DNA of 51,589 nucleotides, from positions 1 to 51,589 of the forward strand of contig JAFQFH010000004.1 in assembly GCA_017398685.1 (NCBI GenBank). Reading direction: 5' to 3'. The notes beneath the pieces were generated by a model that did no database searches, was not told where the DNA came from, and saw only the letters and a list, made by a program, of their open reading frames with translations. Both the position numbers and the translations under genes were made by a program. Shown here piece by piece: positions 42,724 through 50,731 of this stretch (positions are counted from its first letter, which is position 1; every line of letters starts with the position of its first letter). Source of the stretch: Oscillospiraceae bacterium. GTDB taxonomy: Bacteria; Bacillota; Clostridia; Oscillospirales; Oscillospiraceae.

Positions 42724-43578
42724 TTATATATTATGTTTTCTTTCTGCGGCGCTGATAACATGCTCGGCAAGAATTGTGGCTGTAACGGAACCCACACCGC
42801 CGGGCACAGGAGTAATTGCCGCTACCAGCGGTTCTATCCTGTCAAAGCAAACATCTCCTGTAATGCCGCCCATACCGTCATCATTGATGCCCACGTCGAT
42901 AATAGTCTGCTCCGGGTTTACAAAAGTCTCCCTCACCACACCGGGGCTGCCGGCAGCAACTATGAGTATCTCTTTGTTGCGGCAGGCTTTGTAGAGGTTT
43001 CTTGTCTTGCTGTGGCACATGGTGACAGTAGCGTCTCTGTCCTGAAGCATGATGGAAAGCGGTCTTCCCACCACCAGACTGCGGCCTATAACTGAGATAC
43101 GGGCCCCGCTCAGATCATAGCCGTAGTAGTCCAGCATTTCAATGCAGGCCTGCGCGGTACAGGGGTAAAAGCCATCCCCGTGGCCGGAGAAGACACGGCT
43201 CAAGGACTGGCTTGTAACACAGTCCACGTCCTTTTCGGGAGCCAGAGCCTCACATACGTAGTCTTCGTCAATGTGTGCGGGCAGGGGACGCATGATGATA
43301 CAGCCGTGTATGCTGCTGTCTGTATTTATCTTTTTTATGGCCTCAAGCAATTCGCTCTGCTCTGCACTTTCACTCAGTGCCTCAATTCTTACAGCTATTC
43401 CAAGCCTTGCACAGCGGCTGACGGCGGCGTGTTCATAGGCCAGATCCCCGGCCTTTTCGCCCATGCGCACAATGGCGAGGCAGGGAGTTATGCCCTTTTC
43501 CAAAATCGCCTTTGCCCTTGCCTCCAGTTTTTCACTTAAATGCGCGGCCACAGGCGCGCCTTTGAGAAGCATTGCCAT
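42724..43578 (-). CDS. folD: FolD-like methylenetetrahydrofolate dehydrogenase lacking the catalytic lysine
   Basis: 284 residues with the FolD fold: NADP motif G-R-S-L-V-V-G-R-P, the P-C-T segment near 140 and the ending T-P-V-P-G-G-V-G. The active site differs from bifunctional enzymes. After Y48 the usual Y-V-x-x-K reads Y-E-H-A-A, so the catalytic lysine is A52. The conserved Q of V-Q-L-P-L-P is M96 in I-M-R-P-L-P. The aspartate of K-D-V-D is kept. Cyclohydrolase activity is therefore doubtful, and the protein may be a dehydrogenase only. The start lies 1 nt after the fchA stop, so they are coupled. Confidence 0.85.
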   Translation of the reverse strand: MAMLLKGAPVAAHLSEKLEARAKAILEKGITPCLAIVRMGEKAGDLAYEHAAVSRCARLGIAVRIEALSESAEQSELLEAIKKINTDSSIHGCIIMRPLPAHIDEDYVCEALAPEKDVDCVTSQSLSRVFSGHGDGFYPCTAQACIEMLDYYGYDLSGARISVIGRSLVVGRPLSIMLQDRDATVTMCHSKTRNLYKACRNKEILIVAAGSPGVVRETFVNPEQTIIDVGINDDGMGGITGDVCFDRIEPLVAAITPVPGGVGSVTATILAEHVISAAERKHNI

Positions 43579-43579
43579 A

Positions 43580-44206
43580 TCAGAACTCCTTCAGGGTATT
43601 CAAAACTGCGTTTGCAGTGGCTTCAAGCTCCATGGTGCAGCGGCGCAGCATTTCTTCGGTTTCGCTCTTTAATTTAAGGGCTTTGTCCGCATCTTTCACC
43701 GCCGGGAGATTTACGTATACGTTCATGGCGGCGCACTCTGCTGCAGCGCAGCAAATGGATGCAGCACAGCCCACATCGCTTATCATGATGCGGCTGCAAA
43801 TTTCAGCTATTCTCTTCAGAAGAGCGGATACAGCGACACATTCTTTCAAAATATCATAGGGCGCTGAGCAGGCAGCCAAAGAAGCTTCGCTGAGAACTGC
43901 GGCTCTGCTTACATCATCTTTTGGAATGGAGTATGCTCTGGAAAGCGGCTCAAAGGCATCGGCATCCGCATCAATCAGCTCAAGAAAACGTGCAGCATGA
44001 GTTTTGGCCGCAGCAGTGATGCCTTCAAGCTCAGCACTGTTGGGCAGAGTGCTCTTCTTGCCTATGGAAAGCTCCCCCGCCATGGAACAAAGGGCGCAGG
44101 AGAGTGCGCCGCAAAGCGCAGCTGCTCCGCCACCGCCGGGAACCGGGGCAGAGGAGGCAAGACGATTTGTAAATTCAATACACAAAGAGGAAAGATTATC
44201 GCTCAT
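43580..44206 (-). CDS. fchA: Cyclodeaminase/cyclohydrolase family protein (methenyl-THF cyclohydrolase)
   Basis: 208 residues, nearly all helical, of the formiminotransferase-cyclodeaminase C-terminal family. The conserved A-P-V-P-G-G-G-G-A-A-A loop is at about 18-28. In clostridia this stand-alone family (FchA) hydrolyses 5,10-methenyl-THF to 10-formyl-THF, the step the neighbouring FolD appears unable to do. A formimino-THF cyclodeaminase role is an alternative. ATG follows AAAGGA at 8 nt. First gene of a two-gene operon with its own promoter. Confidence 0.88.
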   Translation of the reverse strand: MSDNLSSLCIEFTNRLASSAPVPGGGGAAALCGALSCALCSMAGELSIGKKSTLPNSAELEGITAAAKTHAARFLELIDADADAFEPLSRAYSIPKDDVSRAAVLSEASLAACSAPYDILKECVAVSALLKRIAEICSRIMISDVGCAASICCAAAECAAMNVYVNLPAVKDADKALKLKSETEEMLRRCTMELEATANAVLNTLKEF

Positions 44207-44244
44207 ACCATGTCCTTTCCATAAGCCGCAGCGGTGTTGATAAG

Positions 44245-44314
44245 CCGGATCAGACCCATCCGGTGAGACGGTTCATCCTTACTGATTATAAGGATGAACA
44301 ACTGCCATTGTCAA
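44245..44314 (-). promoter_or_regulatory. Promoter and operator-like palindrome for fchA-folD
   Basis: On the minus strand, TTGACA (44309-44314) and TATAAT (44285-44290) are separated by 18 bp. A perfect palindrome GTTCATCCTTA-N7-TAAGGATGAAC (44271-44299) spans the -10 and the start site. A small hairpin (CCGGAT / ATCCGG, 44245-44263) lies in the leader. A repressor site is likely. Confidence 0.6.
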
Positions 44315-44399
44315 GTATATGGGGGAAACTTAGCTGTAAATTTGCACAAAATATATTGATATGTTTAGTCTAAAATGTCCGGGAACAGGGCTGAGACGA

Positions 44400-44429
44400 T
44401 TGACATTTCAAAGCTGCTCATGATATGCT
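44400..44429 (+). promoter_or_regulatory. Possible promoter for rdgB
   Basis: TTGACA and TATGCT are separated by 18 bp. The rest of the gap to 44555 contains a reading frame ending at the rdgB start (…V-I-S-G-F-F-L-R-G-V-K, stop TGA overlapping the ATG) but with an internal stop and no start, so I do not call it a gene. Confidence 0.35.
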
Positions 44430-44555
44430 GATCATGGACGGCAGGCCTTTGCGGTGACATCATGGCCGTACCCGACCTGCCGGAATACCCCGCGCTGAGC
44501 GTATCAAGGCGGATGAAAACGGCGTTATCAGCGGATTTTTTCTGAGAGGTGTAAA

Positions 44556-45137
44556 ATGAAACTTATAATTGCATCCAACAATGCCCACAAGCTGGAGGAG
44601 ATAAAGGCCATACTCAGCGACTTTTTCGATGAGATCGTCTCCATGCGCGAGGCAGGCATTGAGCATGAAACTGTTGAAGATGGTGAGACCTTCATGGAGA
44701 ACGCCGTCAAGAAAGCCCGTGAGATCGCCGAGATCTCCGGCTGCTGCGCCATTGCCGACGACAGCGGTATCTGTGTGGACGCACTGGACGGAGCCCCCGG
44801 CATATATTCTGCCCGATTCAGCGGTGTGCACGGTGACGACGAGGCCAACAACGATCTTTTGCTTCAGAAACTTCAGGGCCGCAGCGACCGCGGCGCCCAC
44901 TATACCTGCGCCATCGCCCTTGCCCGTCCCGACGGCAGCATTGTCAGGGCAGAGGGCTATCTCTACGGCGAGATAGGCCATGAGCGCATAGGCACAAACG
45001 GCTTTGGCTACGACCCGCTTTTCTATCTTCCCCGGTACGGCAAGACCACTGCCCAGCTGGAGCCTGCGGAGAAAAACCGTATCAGCCACAGAGCCGAGGC
45101 TCTGCACAAGCTGGTGGAGCTTCTGAAAGAGCAGTAA
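44556..45137 (+). CDS. rdgB: XTP/dITP diphosphatase (RdgB/HAM1 family)
   Basis: 193 residues. N-terminal motif I-I-A-S-N-N-A-H-K, central A-D-D-S-G-I-C-V-D-A-L and G-T-N-G-F-G-Y-D-P-L-F are diagnostic of HAM1. It removes non-canonical purine nucleotides (XTP, dITP) from the pool. The start is preceded by GAGAGG. It appears transcribed alone and ends at a bidirectional terminator. Confidence 0.95.
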   Translation: MKLIIASNNAHKLEEIKAILSDFFDEIVSMREAGIEHETVEDGETFMENAVKKAREIAEISGCCAIADDSGICVDALDGAPGIYSARFSGVHGDDEANNDLLLQKLQGRSDRGAHYTCAIALARPDGSIVRAEGYLYGEIGHERIGTNGFGYDPLFYLPRYGKTTAQLEPAEKNRISHRAEALHKLVELLKEQ

Positions 45138-45156
45138 TTTTATATCAGACAAAGAT

Positions 45157-45193
45157 AACACCCACAGACGGCATTGGGGCGTCTGCGGGTGTT
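45157..45193. terminator. Bidirectional terminator
   Basis: A 14-bp stem (AACACCCACAGACG / CGTCTGCGGGTGTT) with one mismatch and a 9-nt loop lies between rdgB and the convergent NlpC/P60 gene, followed by a T-rich stretch. Confidence 0.75.
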
Positions 45194-45204
45194 CTTTCAT
45201 TTTT

Positions 45205-47034
45205 TTAATTAACTATACGTCTGGCTTCGTAGCCTCTGGTGCTGTAGTAACCGGAGAGCTCTGATATGATGACGCCGGTGGTGGAGTTGGAGGCGTGGAC
45301 AAATCTGCCGCCGCCTATGTAAATACCGACGTGACCTATGTAGCTGCTGCCGGAGTAGAAGCAGAGAATATCACCGGGCTGTATGGCTGAGGGATCCACA
45401 TGTACGCCGTTGGAGGCCTGATCCTGAGCCACGCGGTTGAGTGTATAGCCGAACTGCTTGTACACGTAATATACCAGGCCGGAGCAGTCAAAGCCGGTGC
45501 TGGGTGAGCTTCCGCCCCAACGATAGGGAGTGCCCACATACTGCAATGCGTAGTTGACAATATCCTGACCCGTGGCAGAGCCGTTTGTACCGGTACCGCT
45601 CTGGGTGGGGGGACTTGTGTTGTAGGAGCCTTCCTTCACGTACTGGGCGTATACATAGCCTGTCTGCCCATTGTATGTGACCAGAGCCCAGTCACCCTGA
45701 ACGGCGTGAAGCGTAACCGCATTGCCGTAGAACAGCTCATCTATCACTCTGGAACTCATGGAGGGCTCGGCGCGGAAGCGCACGTTGTTGCCGGTAATAT
45801 GTGCCGGTTTGCCGCCGCTGGTACTGGGAGCGGGAGTGGGTGCAGGCGTGGCCACAGGCTGTATCACCGAAGGAGCCGGAGTGCTCTGGGGACTGGGCGT
45901 AGCCTGCTGCTGGGAGCCGGAGCTGCCGGAAGAAGAACCGTAGCTGCTCTGGCTGACTATGAGCACATAGTTTTCGTAAACATAGCCGTCAACGCCGTCT
46001 ATAGTGGCAAAGAGCCAGCCATTGTCCGCCTTGCTGTGCACCGAAATGGCCTTGCCGGTGTTGTAGGTACCCAGTATGGAATAGTTGGTGCCCGGACCGG
46101 AACGGAAACGCACGTAGGAGCCTGCAATATATGCCGGCAGATTGGCCCGCTGGGTATTTGCAGGACCGGCAGAAGGCGTAGTAACGGGAGCGGGGACGCT
46201 GGGGGAGGGAAGAACCGGCGCCTGAGTAGGCGCGGGAGTCACCACAACAATGGGAGCTTGAGTGGGGACAGGAGTCACCACGACCACAGGTGCCTGGGTA
46301 GGTACGGGCGTGACCGGGACTGCGGGCGCCTGAGTAGGCACGGGAGTGACAACAGGGTTGACCACGGTTATCCCGTTGCTGTCAGGCTGGGGCAGGGCGG
46401 ATGAACTCTGCCCGGGGGCCACGCTTATCCCACCGCTGGCTGCGCTGCCGGAGACGGAAGGAGTACCGGCAGTGACATACTGGCTGTAAACATAGCCCAG
46501 CTGTCCGTCGATTATACAGGCTGTCCAGCCGTCGGCAGTACCCAGAATGCTCACGGGCTTACCGCTGCTGTAGGTACCCAGAACCGAATATCCGGAAGAA
46601 GGTCCTGAACGGAAACGCACATACATGGCATTGATATAGCCTGTCTGCCCGGTGGCTGTGCTGTTTGAATAGCTGTCCTGAACGGGGGTGGACGGCACTG
46701 CCGGGGCATACTGGCTGTAGTCCAGAGAGGGGACTATGAAGCTGTATTCGGGTGTGCTCTGGTAGAGGTTATCCTGCACCGCCAGATAGGAAGAGGAGAT
46801 AAACCCCGTCTGTCCCCCGTACTGTACGGCATACCATGCGCCGTTGGAGCGGTCAATCACCTCAAGGGCTGTGCCGCTGTCCAAAGTGGCAAGCACGTAG
46901 TAGCCTGTTCCGGGGCCTGCACGGAGATTCACACGATTACCCACAACCACAGCGCTCTCCGCACAGGCGGAGGCAGAGAAGAAAACGCTGATTACAGCTG
47001 CGGCGAGGAAGCTCCTGAAGAAATTCCTGCGCAT
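45205..47034 (-). CDS. Secreted SH3b-repeat NlpC/P60 cell-wall endopeptidase
   Basis: 609 residues. A signal peptide (about 1-25) is followed by four SH3b wall-binding domains of about 60 residues, each with R-F/L-R-x-G/E-P patterns. Linkers are Pro/Thr-rich, the main one built of four 12-residue units with V-T-P-V-P-T-Q-A-P. The C-terminal NlpC/P60 domain has C517 in F-D-C-S-G-L and H568 in G-H-V-G-I-Y-I, with H580 as third residue. It should cleave the gamma-D-Glu-diamino acid bond in peptidoglycan stems. The message probably begins upstream, at the 93-residue gene. Confidence 0.9.
   Translation of the reverse strand: MRRNFFRSFLAAAVISVFFSASACAESAVVVGNRVNLRAGPGTGYYVLATLDSGTALEVIDRSNGAWYAVQYGGQTGFISSSYLAVQDNLYQSTPEYSFIVPSLDYSQYAPAVPSTPVQDSYSNSTATGQTGYINAMYVRFRSGPSSGYSVLGTYSSGKPVSILGTADGWTACIIDGQLGYVYSQYVTAGTPSVSGSAASGGISVAPGQSSSALPQPDSNGITVVNPVVTPVPTQAPAVPVTPVPTQAPVVVVTPVPTQAPIVVVTPAPTQAPVLPSPSVPAPVTTPSAGPANTQRANLPAYIAGSYVRFRSGPGTNYSILGTYNTGKAISVHSKADNGWLFATIDGVDGYVYENYVLIVSQSSYGSSSGSSGSQQQATPSPQSTPAPSVIQPVATPAPTPAPSTSGGKPAHITGNNVRFRAEPSMSSRVIDELFYGNAVTLHAVQGDWALVTYNGQTGYVYAQYVKEGSYNTSPPTQSGTGTNGSATGQDIVNYALQYVGTPYRWGGSSPSTGFDCSGLVYYVYKQFGYTLNRVAQDQASNGVHVDPSAIQPGDILCFYSGSSYIGHVGIYIGGGRFVHASNSTTGVIISELSGYYSTRGYEARRIVN
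46225..46370 (-). repeat. 36-bp tandem repeat coding a Pro/Thr linker, about four copies
   Basis: In-frame repeats inside the NlpC/P60 gene encode V-T-P-V-P-T-Q-A-P plus three variable residues. They act as an extended spacer between SH3b domains 2 and 3. Confidence 0.75.
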
Positions 47035-47076
47035 AAGCTCAATATCCTTTTTTCTGTATTTCCGACTTTCGTCAGA

Positions 47077-47358
47077 CTATCTGGAGGACAATGCACGCTC
47101 AAGCCAGACAGCGGCCACATCTATTGCCAGATACAGGCTGTCCTTTTCACTCTTCTTTACTATTCTGTCACGGCTCTTGATGGAAGGATCGGTGAGCTGA
47201 AGCTGAACGGAGACCTTTGTGGCCACGTCCATGTCGTTCACTTTCTTCGTGTCCAGAATTTGCAGCATGATAATGTATTTATCAGAAAAGCTGCCGTAAT
47301 AGATGATGTTGTCTTTCCTTTGGAGGGGATGTCCCTTATACTCCAATGTTTTTGCCAA
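47077..47358 (-). CDS. Small protein of unknown function, TTG start
   Basis: 93 residues, soluble, mixed alpha/beta in appearance, with no family I recognise. The frame extends to a GTG at 47367, but that codon touches the GGAGG itself. The TTG at 47358 lies 8 nt after GGAGG and is the likelier start. It has a good promoter, and 42 nt separate it from the NlpC/P60 gene, so it probably leads that operon. The C-terminal helix (Y-L-A-I-D-V-A-A-V-W-L-E-R-A-L) is hydrophobic and could be an interface. Confidence 0.65.
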   Translation of the reverse strand: MAKTLEYKGHPLQRKDNIIYYGSFSDKYIIMLQILDTKKVNDMDVATKVSVQLQLTDPSIKSRDRIVKKSEKDSLYLAIDVAAVWLERALSSR

Positions 47359-47385
47359 TTGTAGCACCTCCAGTTTTGTAACTAA

Positions 47386-47414
47386 AATGTAACATAATGA
47401 TTTTGAAATGTCAA
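47386..47414 (-). promoter_or_regulatory. Promoter for the 93-residue protein and NlpC/P60 operon
   Basis: On the minus strand, TTGACA and TACATT are separated by 17 bp, about 28 nt before the TTG start. Confidence 0.6.
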
Positions 47415-47456
47415 TGGTAATTCTTGGTATGAAATGCCCGGAAAAGGATTATGGTA

Positions 47457-49778
47457 TCAGCCGAAGAACATGGTGCCCGCATCGCCCCAGAGGTCTCCAC
47501 CCCAGTCGTTGCCGGTGTTCCAGTCATTACCGTAGCTCCAGTCGGTACCGGTGTTCCAGTCGTTGCCGTAGCCCCAATCATTGCCGGTATTCCAGTTATT
47601 GCCGGTATCCCAGTTGTTGCCGGTGTCCCAGCCGGTGAAGTCATTGGCGGTGTTGTTGCCCATGCCGGTCTGTACGCCGAAAATGCCGGTGTTGTTGCCG
47701 ATATAGGGGTAGTTGAAGGCTCTGTACTCAAGGCCGTCGTGCAAAGGCTGCATGACTTTTTTCCAAAGCTGCGCTGCCGGGTTGCCGGTGACGTTTATGG
47801 TCTCCGGCTGGTCGTAGCCGGTCCAGACTGCCGCCACGTAGTAAGGGGTCACACCGCAGAACCAACGGTCCTTGTAGTCACCGGAGGTACCTGTCTTGCC
47901 GGCGACGGGAACGCTGTAAAGTCTCGCTTCCTTGCCGGTGCCGTTTTCAACCGCATTCTGCATCATATAGGTCATGGTGTAAGCGGTGTTGGGCTTGAAG
48001 GCGGAGATGGTCTGGGGTGAATTGTCCAGAACCGTGTTGCCGTCGGCGTCAGTGACCATGGAATAGCTTCTGCCGTAGGTGAAAATACCGTCGTTCACGA
48101 AGGCACAGTAGGCCTGAGCCATCTCTCGCACGGTGCAGCCGTGGGTCAGCTGCCCCAGAGCCATGGGTGCATAGGACGCATCATCCGGCACAAGGCTTGT
48201 AAAGCCAAGCTTTGTGGTCAGAAAATTATATGCCGTCTGAGGGCCCAGCTTGTCGATTATCTGGGCTGCAACGGTGTTGAGGGAGTATTGCAGCGCCTGA
48301 TGGATGGTGACTGTGCCGTAATACTGGTTGCCGTCGTTGGCGGGGAACCAGTCGGTGCCGCTCAGGTGCAGGTTTGCCCAGTCGTTGACCATGGTGGTGG
48401 GGGTGATCAGTCCATTTTCCACGGCCGGGCCGTATGCCGCTATGGGCTTGAAGGACGAGCCGGGGGAACGGAGGGTGCCGGTGGCGCGGTTGAGGCCGAA
48501 GTTTATGGTCTTTTCGCCCACACCGCCTGCAAGACCCAGAATACGCCCGTCATAGGGGTTCATGACCACGATGGAGCTTTGCAGCTGCTTGTTGCTGTTG
48601 GTGCGGGGGATATTGTTGATATCCTTGTATATGGCATCCACGCAGGCCTGCACACCGGTGTCCAGACAGCAGTATATCTTGTAACCGCCGTTATAGACAA
48701 GTGTGGTAGCCGCCTCGTGGCTTATACCCTTGCGCTCCTTCAGATCGCGGATAACATCTTCGATTACAACTTCTTCATAGTAGCTGTAAATACGCTGGGT
48801 GTACTCCTGCTCCGGGGTGTGGGAGAAAACCAGCTCCTCCGCTACAGCATCCTTATAGGTCTGGTAGTCGATATAGCCCTGCTCATACATTTCACGCAGG
48901 ATCGTCTCCTGACGTTCCTTGTTGTTCTGCTCGTTGTAGAAGGGATCGTAATAGGTGGGCAGATTTGTGATGCCCACAATGGCTGCGGACTCGGCGAGTG
49001 TAAGGTCGGAAACATCCTTGCCGAAATAGGTCTGTGCCGCGGTCTGAACGCCCCATGCGCCCTGACCGAAGTACACGGCATTGAGATACCATTCCACTAT
49101 TTCCTGCTTATCGTAGCGCTTTTCAAGCTCCAGCGCACCGAATATCTCCGTCAGCTTTCGCTGTACAGTCACCTGATCCTGTCCGGTCAGGTTTTTGATA
49201 AGCTGCTGGGTTATGGTGGAACCACCGTAGCTGTTTTGCATGGTGGCGAACATTTCAATGAATGCGCCCGAGGTACGGTACCAGTCCACACCCTTGTGCT
49301 CGTAGAAGCGCTTGTCCTCAATGGCTACAAGTGCCTTCTCCATATACCAGGGGATGTCCTCATAGTCTACCCATATGCGCTTTTGCTTGCCTGCGAGAGT
49401 CACAAGCTCCCGCCACTCGCCGCTGGCATCCTGATAGTAGATGGTGCTGGACTGGTTGAGCTTGTAGTCATCCAGTGAAAGATCCAGCTCCGGAGTAAGA
49501 CAGGTCTTGACGTAGTAGGCGAAAACGCAGGCAAAAAGCATGCCCGTAATGGCGATGACCAGAAGCACACTGCCAATGGCCTTGAACACCATGCTCACGC
49601 TGCCGCTTATAAGGTCAACGGTGGCGTTGAAGGCACGGCGCACTATGCGTGGCTTTTTGCGCTTTTTTCTGCCTTCGGTGAGGGCTTTCTGCTGCGCGGT
49701 GGAGCTTTCCTTTATTTTGCCGGTGCGGCCTGTCTGGCTGAGGCGACCGGTATTGCTTTTCTTATCCTTGCTGCTCAT
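47457..49778 (-). CDS. Class A penicillin-binding protein (PBP1A type) with Trp/Asn/Gly-rich C-terminal tail
   Basis: 773 residues. A basic cytoplasmic N-terminus and one membrane helix (about 69-90) precede the GT51 transglycosylase: E154 in A-I-E-D-K-R-F-Y-E-H, then G-G-S-T-I-T-Q-Q-L-I-K-N. The transpeptidase has S441-x-x-K444, S-L-N and K-T-G-T-S. It polymerises and cross-links peptidoglycan. The last 60 residues are a low-complexity tail of short units built from W, N, D, T, G and Y (such as N-D-W-N-T-G) that I do not know from PBP1A. The ribosome binding site AAGGAGG lies 13 nt before the ATG, an unusually long gap. Confidence 0.92.
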   Translation of the reverse strand: MSSKDKKSNTGRLSQTGRTGKIKESSTAQQKALTEGRKKRKKPRIVRRAFNATVDLISGSVSMVFKAIGSVLLVIAITGMLFACVFAYYVKTCLTPELDLSLDDYKLNQSSTIYYQDASGEWRELVTLAGKQKRIWVDYEDIPWYMEKALVAIEDKRFYEHKGVDWYRTSGAFIEMFATMQNSYGGSTITQQLIKNLTGQDQVTVQRKLTEIFGALELEKRYDKQEIVEWYLNAVYFGQGAWGVQTAAQTYFGKDVSDLTLAESAAIVGITNLPTYYDPFYNEQNNKERQETILREMYEQGYIDYQTYKDAVAEELVFSHTPEQEYTQRIYSYYEEVVIEDVIRDLKERKGISHEAATTLVYNGGYKIYCCLDTGVQACVDAIYKDINNIPRTNSNKQLQSSIVVMNPYDGRILGLAGGVGEKTINFGLNRATGTLRSPGSSFKPIAAYGPAVENGLITPTTMVNDWANLHLSGTDWFPANDGNQYYGTVTIHQALQYSLNTVAAQIIDKLGPQTAYNFLTTKLGFTSLVPDDASYAPMALGQLTHGCTVREMAQAYCAFVNDGIFTYGRSYSMVTDADGNTVLDNSPQTISAFKPNTAYTMTYMMQNAVENGTGKEARLYSVPVAGKTGTSGDYKDRWFCGVTPYYVAAVWTGYDQPETINVTGNPAAQLWKKVMQPLHDGLEYRAFNYPYIGNNTGIFGVQTGMGNNTANDFTGWDTGNNWDTGNNWNTGNDWGYGNDWNTGTDWSYGNDWNTGNDWGGDLWGDAGTMFFG
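47470..47640 (-). repeat. Short tandem repeat coding the PBP tail
   Basis: Repeats of about 18-24 bp, imperfect, encode W-[DN]-T-G-N-[ND]-W type units at the 3' end of the PBP gene. Confidence 0.7.
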
Positions 49779-49835
49779 TCAGGACTGCACACCTCCTTGA
49801 GAGCTAAAAAATAGGCATAATAACACTAAATATAT

Positions 49836-49844
49836 ATTATACCA
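49836..49844 (-). promoter_or_regulatory. Extended -10 promoter for the PBP gene
   Basis: TGGTATAAT on the minus strand lies about 60 nt upstream of the start. A TTGACA is present (49847-49852) but only 8 bp away, so it is not its -35. Confidence 0.45.
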
Positions 49845-49910
49845 CATAATGTCAACTTGGGATAGACAAAATGTTAAATTTTCCGTGAGATTTTTCCGGA
49901 AGGGGCATAT

Positions 49911-49939
49911 GTATATTTTCCCAAAAAACGCTGATAATA
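49911..49939 (+). promoter_or_regulatory. Sigma-G-like promoter for the BofC-like gene
   Basis: GTATA (49911-49915) and GATAATA (49933-49939) are 17 bp apart. This matches the forespore sigma-G consensus (GHATR, 17-18 bp, CATWHTA) at all but one position, and no sigma-A -35 is present. Confidence 0.45.
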
Positions 49940-49976
49940 AAACAACAGAACAAGGCATTTTCGGAGAGGATGAATT

Positions 49977-50318
49977 ATGAAACTTAAAATAAGGGCGGCG
50001 CTGCTGGTGCTGCTGGCGCTCGGCGCCACGTATACGGCCATCGAAGCTTACGGAACTCTTCAGCCTGCGGGGCTGGATATTCCATCGGAGGAGATGCTCA
50101 GCGCCATTTTTGACGCGAGAGAGGGCGCGGAATATTATCTTAAAAACTGCGACGGATTTGTGGCAGTTTATTCCGGCCTTGGTACCCGCAGGCCGGACAG
50201 AGTAACAGCCATTGAAACATCAAGCCTGCGCCTTGCGGACAAGGCCATGCTGGAGCGGGGCATCCCCGTGCCGGACGGGGAAAGATTGCTGGAGCTGCTG
50301 GAAGATCTGGGCTCGTGA
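49977..50318 (+). CDS. BofC C-terminal domain-like protein
   Basis: 113 residues. An N-terminal signal or anchor helix (about 5-22) precedes a small domain that resembles the C-terminal domain of BofC: E-Y-Y-L-K-N-C-D-G-F-V-A-V-Y near 50-65, and the closing G-I-P-V-P-D-G-E-x-L-x-E-L-L-E-D-L-G-S. BofC in Bacillus is a forespore protein that moderates SpoIVB signalling to pro-sigma-K. The resemblance and the sigma-G-like promoter support a sporulation role, but the N-terminal BofC domain is missing. Confidence 0.6.
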   Translation: MKLKIRAALLVLLALGATYTAIEAYGTLQPAGLDIPSEEMLSAIFDAREGAEYYLKNCDGFVAVYSGLGTRRPDRVTAIETSSLRLADKAMLERGIPVPDGERLLELLEDLGS

Positions 50319-50326
50319 ATTTTGTG

Positions 50327-50355
50327 TTGATTTATACTCCGCTATCATGTAAAAT
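50327..50355 (+). promoter_or_regulatory. Promoter for the DUF1292 gene
   Basis: TTGATT and TAAAAT are separated by 17 bp, about 30 nt before the start. Confidence 0.55.
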
Positions 50356-50384
50356 ATAGTTACAACAAACCGGAGGTAAATATA

Positions 50385-50669
50385 ATGAGCGAGGATTTCG
50401 GCAGCGATTTTATCACCATAGTAGACGATGACGGCCAGGAGTTTGAACTGGAAGTTCTGGACACTATGGATTATAACGGCAAGACCTATACCGCCTTTCT
50501 TCCCACCAACATGGATGAGGACGATCCCGAGTTCGGTATGATCATTCTCCGCTCCGTGCTGGATGAAAAGGGTGAGGAGCTTTTCGAGTCCGTGGATGAC
50601 GATGATGAGCTTCAGGATGTGTACGAGCATTTTATGGTTTTGCTTTTTGACGACGAGGACGAGGAATAA
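50385..50669 (+). CDS. DUF1292 family acidic protein
   Basis: 94 residues, strongly acidic. It has the DUF1292 pattern: I-x-x-V-D-D-D-G-x-E-F-E-x-E-V-L near the N-terminus, Y-x-A-F-L-P in the middle, and an Asp/Glu-rich end. Members are widespread in Firmicutes, often near yqgF/yrzL-type genes, and have no firm function. ATG follows GGAGG. Confidence 0.85.
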   Translation: MSEDFGSDFITIVDDDGQEFELEVLDTMDYNGKTYTAFLPTNMDEDDPEFGMIILRSVLDEKGEELFESVDDDDELQDVYEHFMVLLFDDEDEE

Positions 50670-50719
50670 GTTTCATAAAATGGGCATATATTTCACTGTG
50701 CCCGCAAAGACTTCGTTGT

Positions 50720-50725
50720 TATAAT
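50720..50725 (+). promoter_or_regulatory. -10 element of the structured RNA gene
   Basis: TATAAT about 7 nt before the predicted RNA start. The -35 region is not recognisable. Confidence 0.45.
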
Positions 50726-50731
50726 AAAAGA

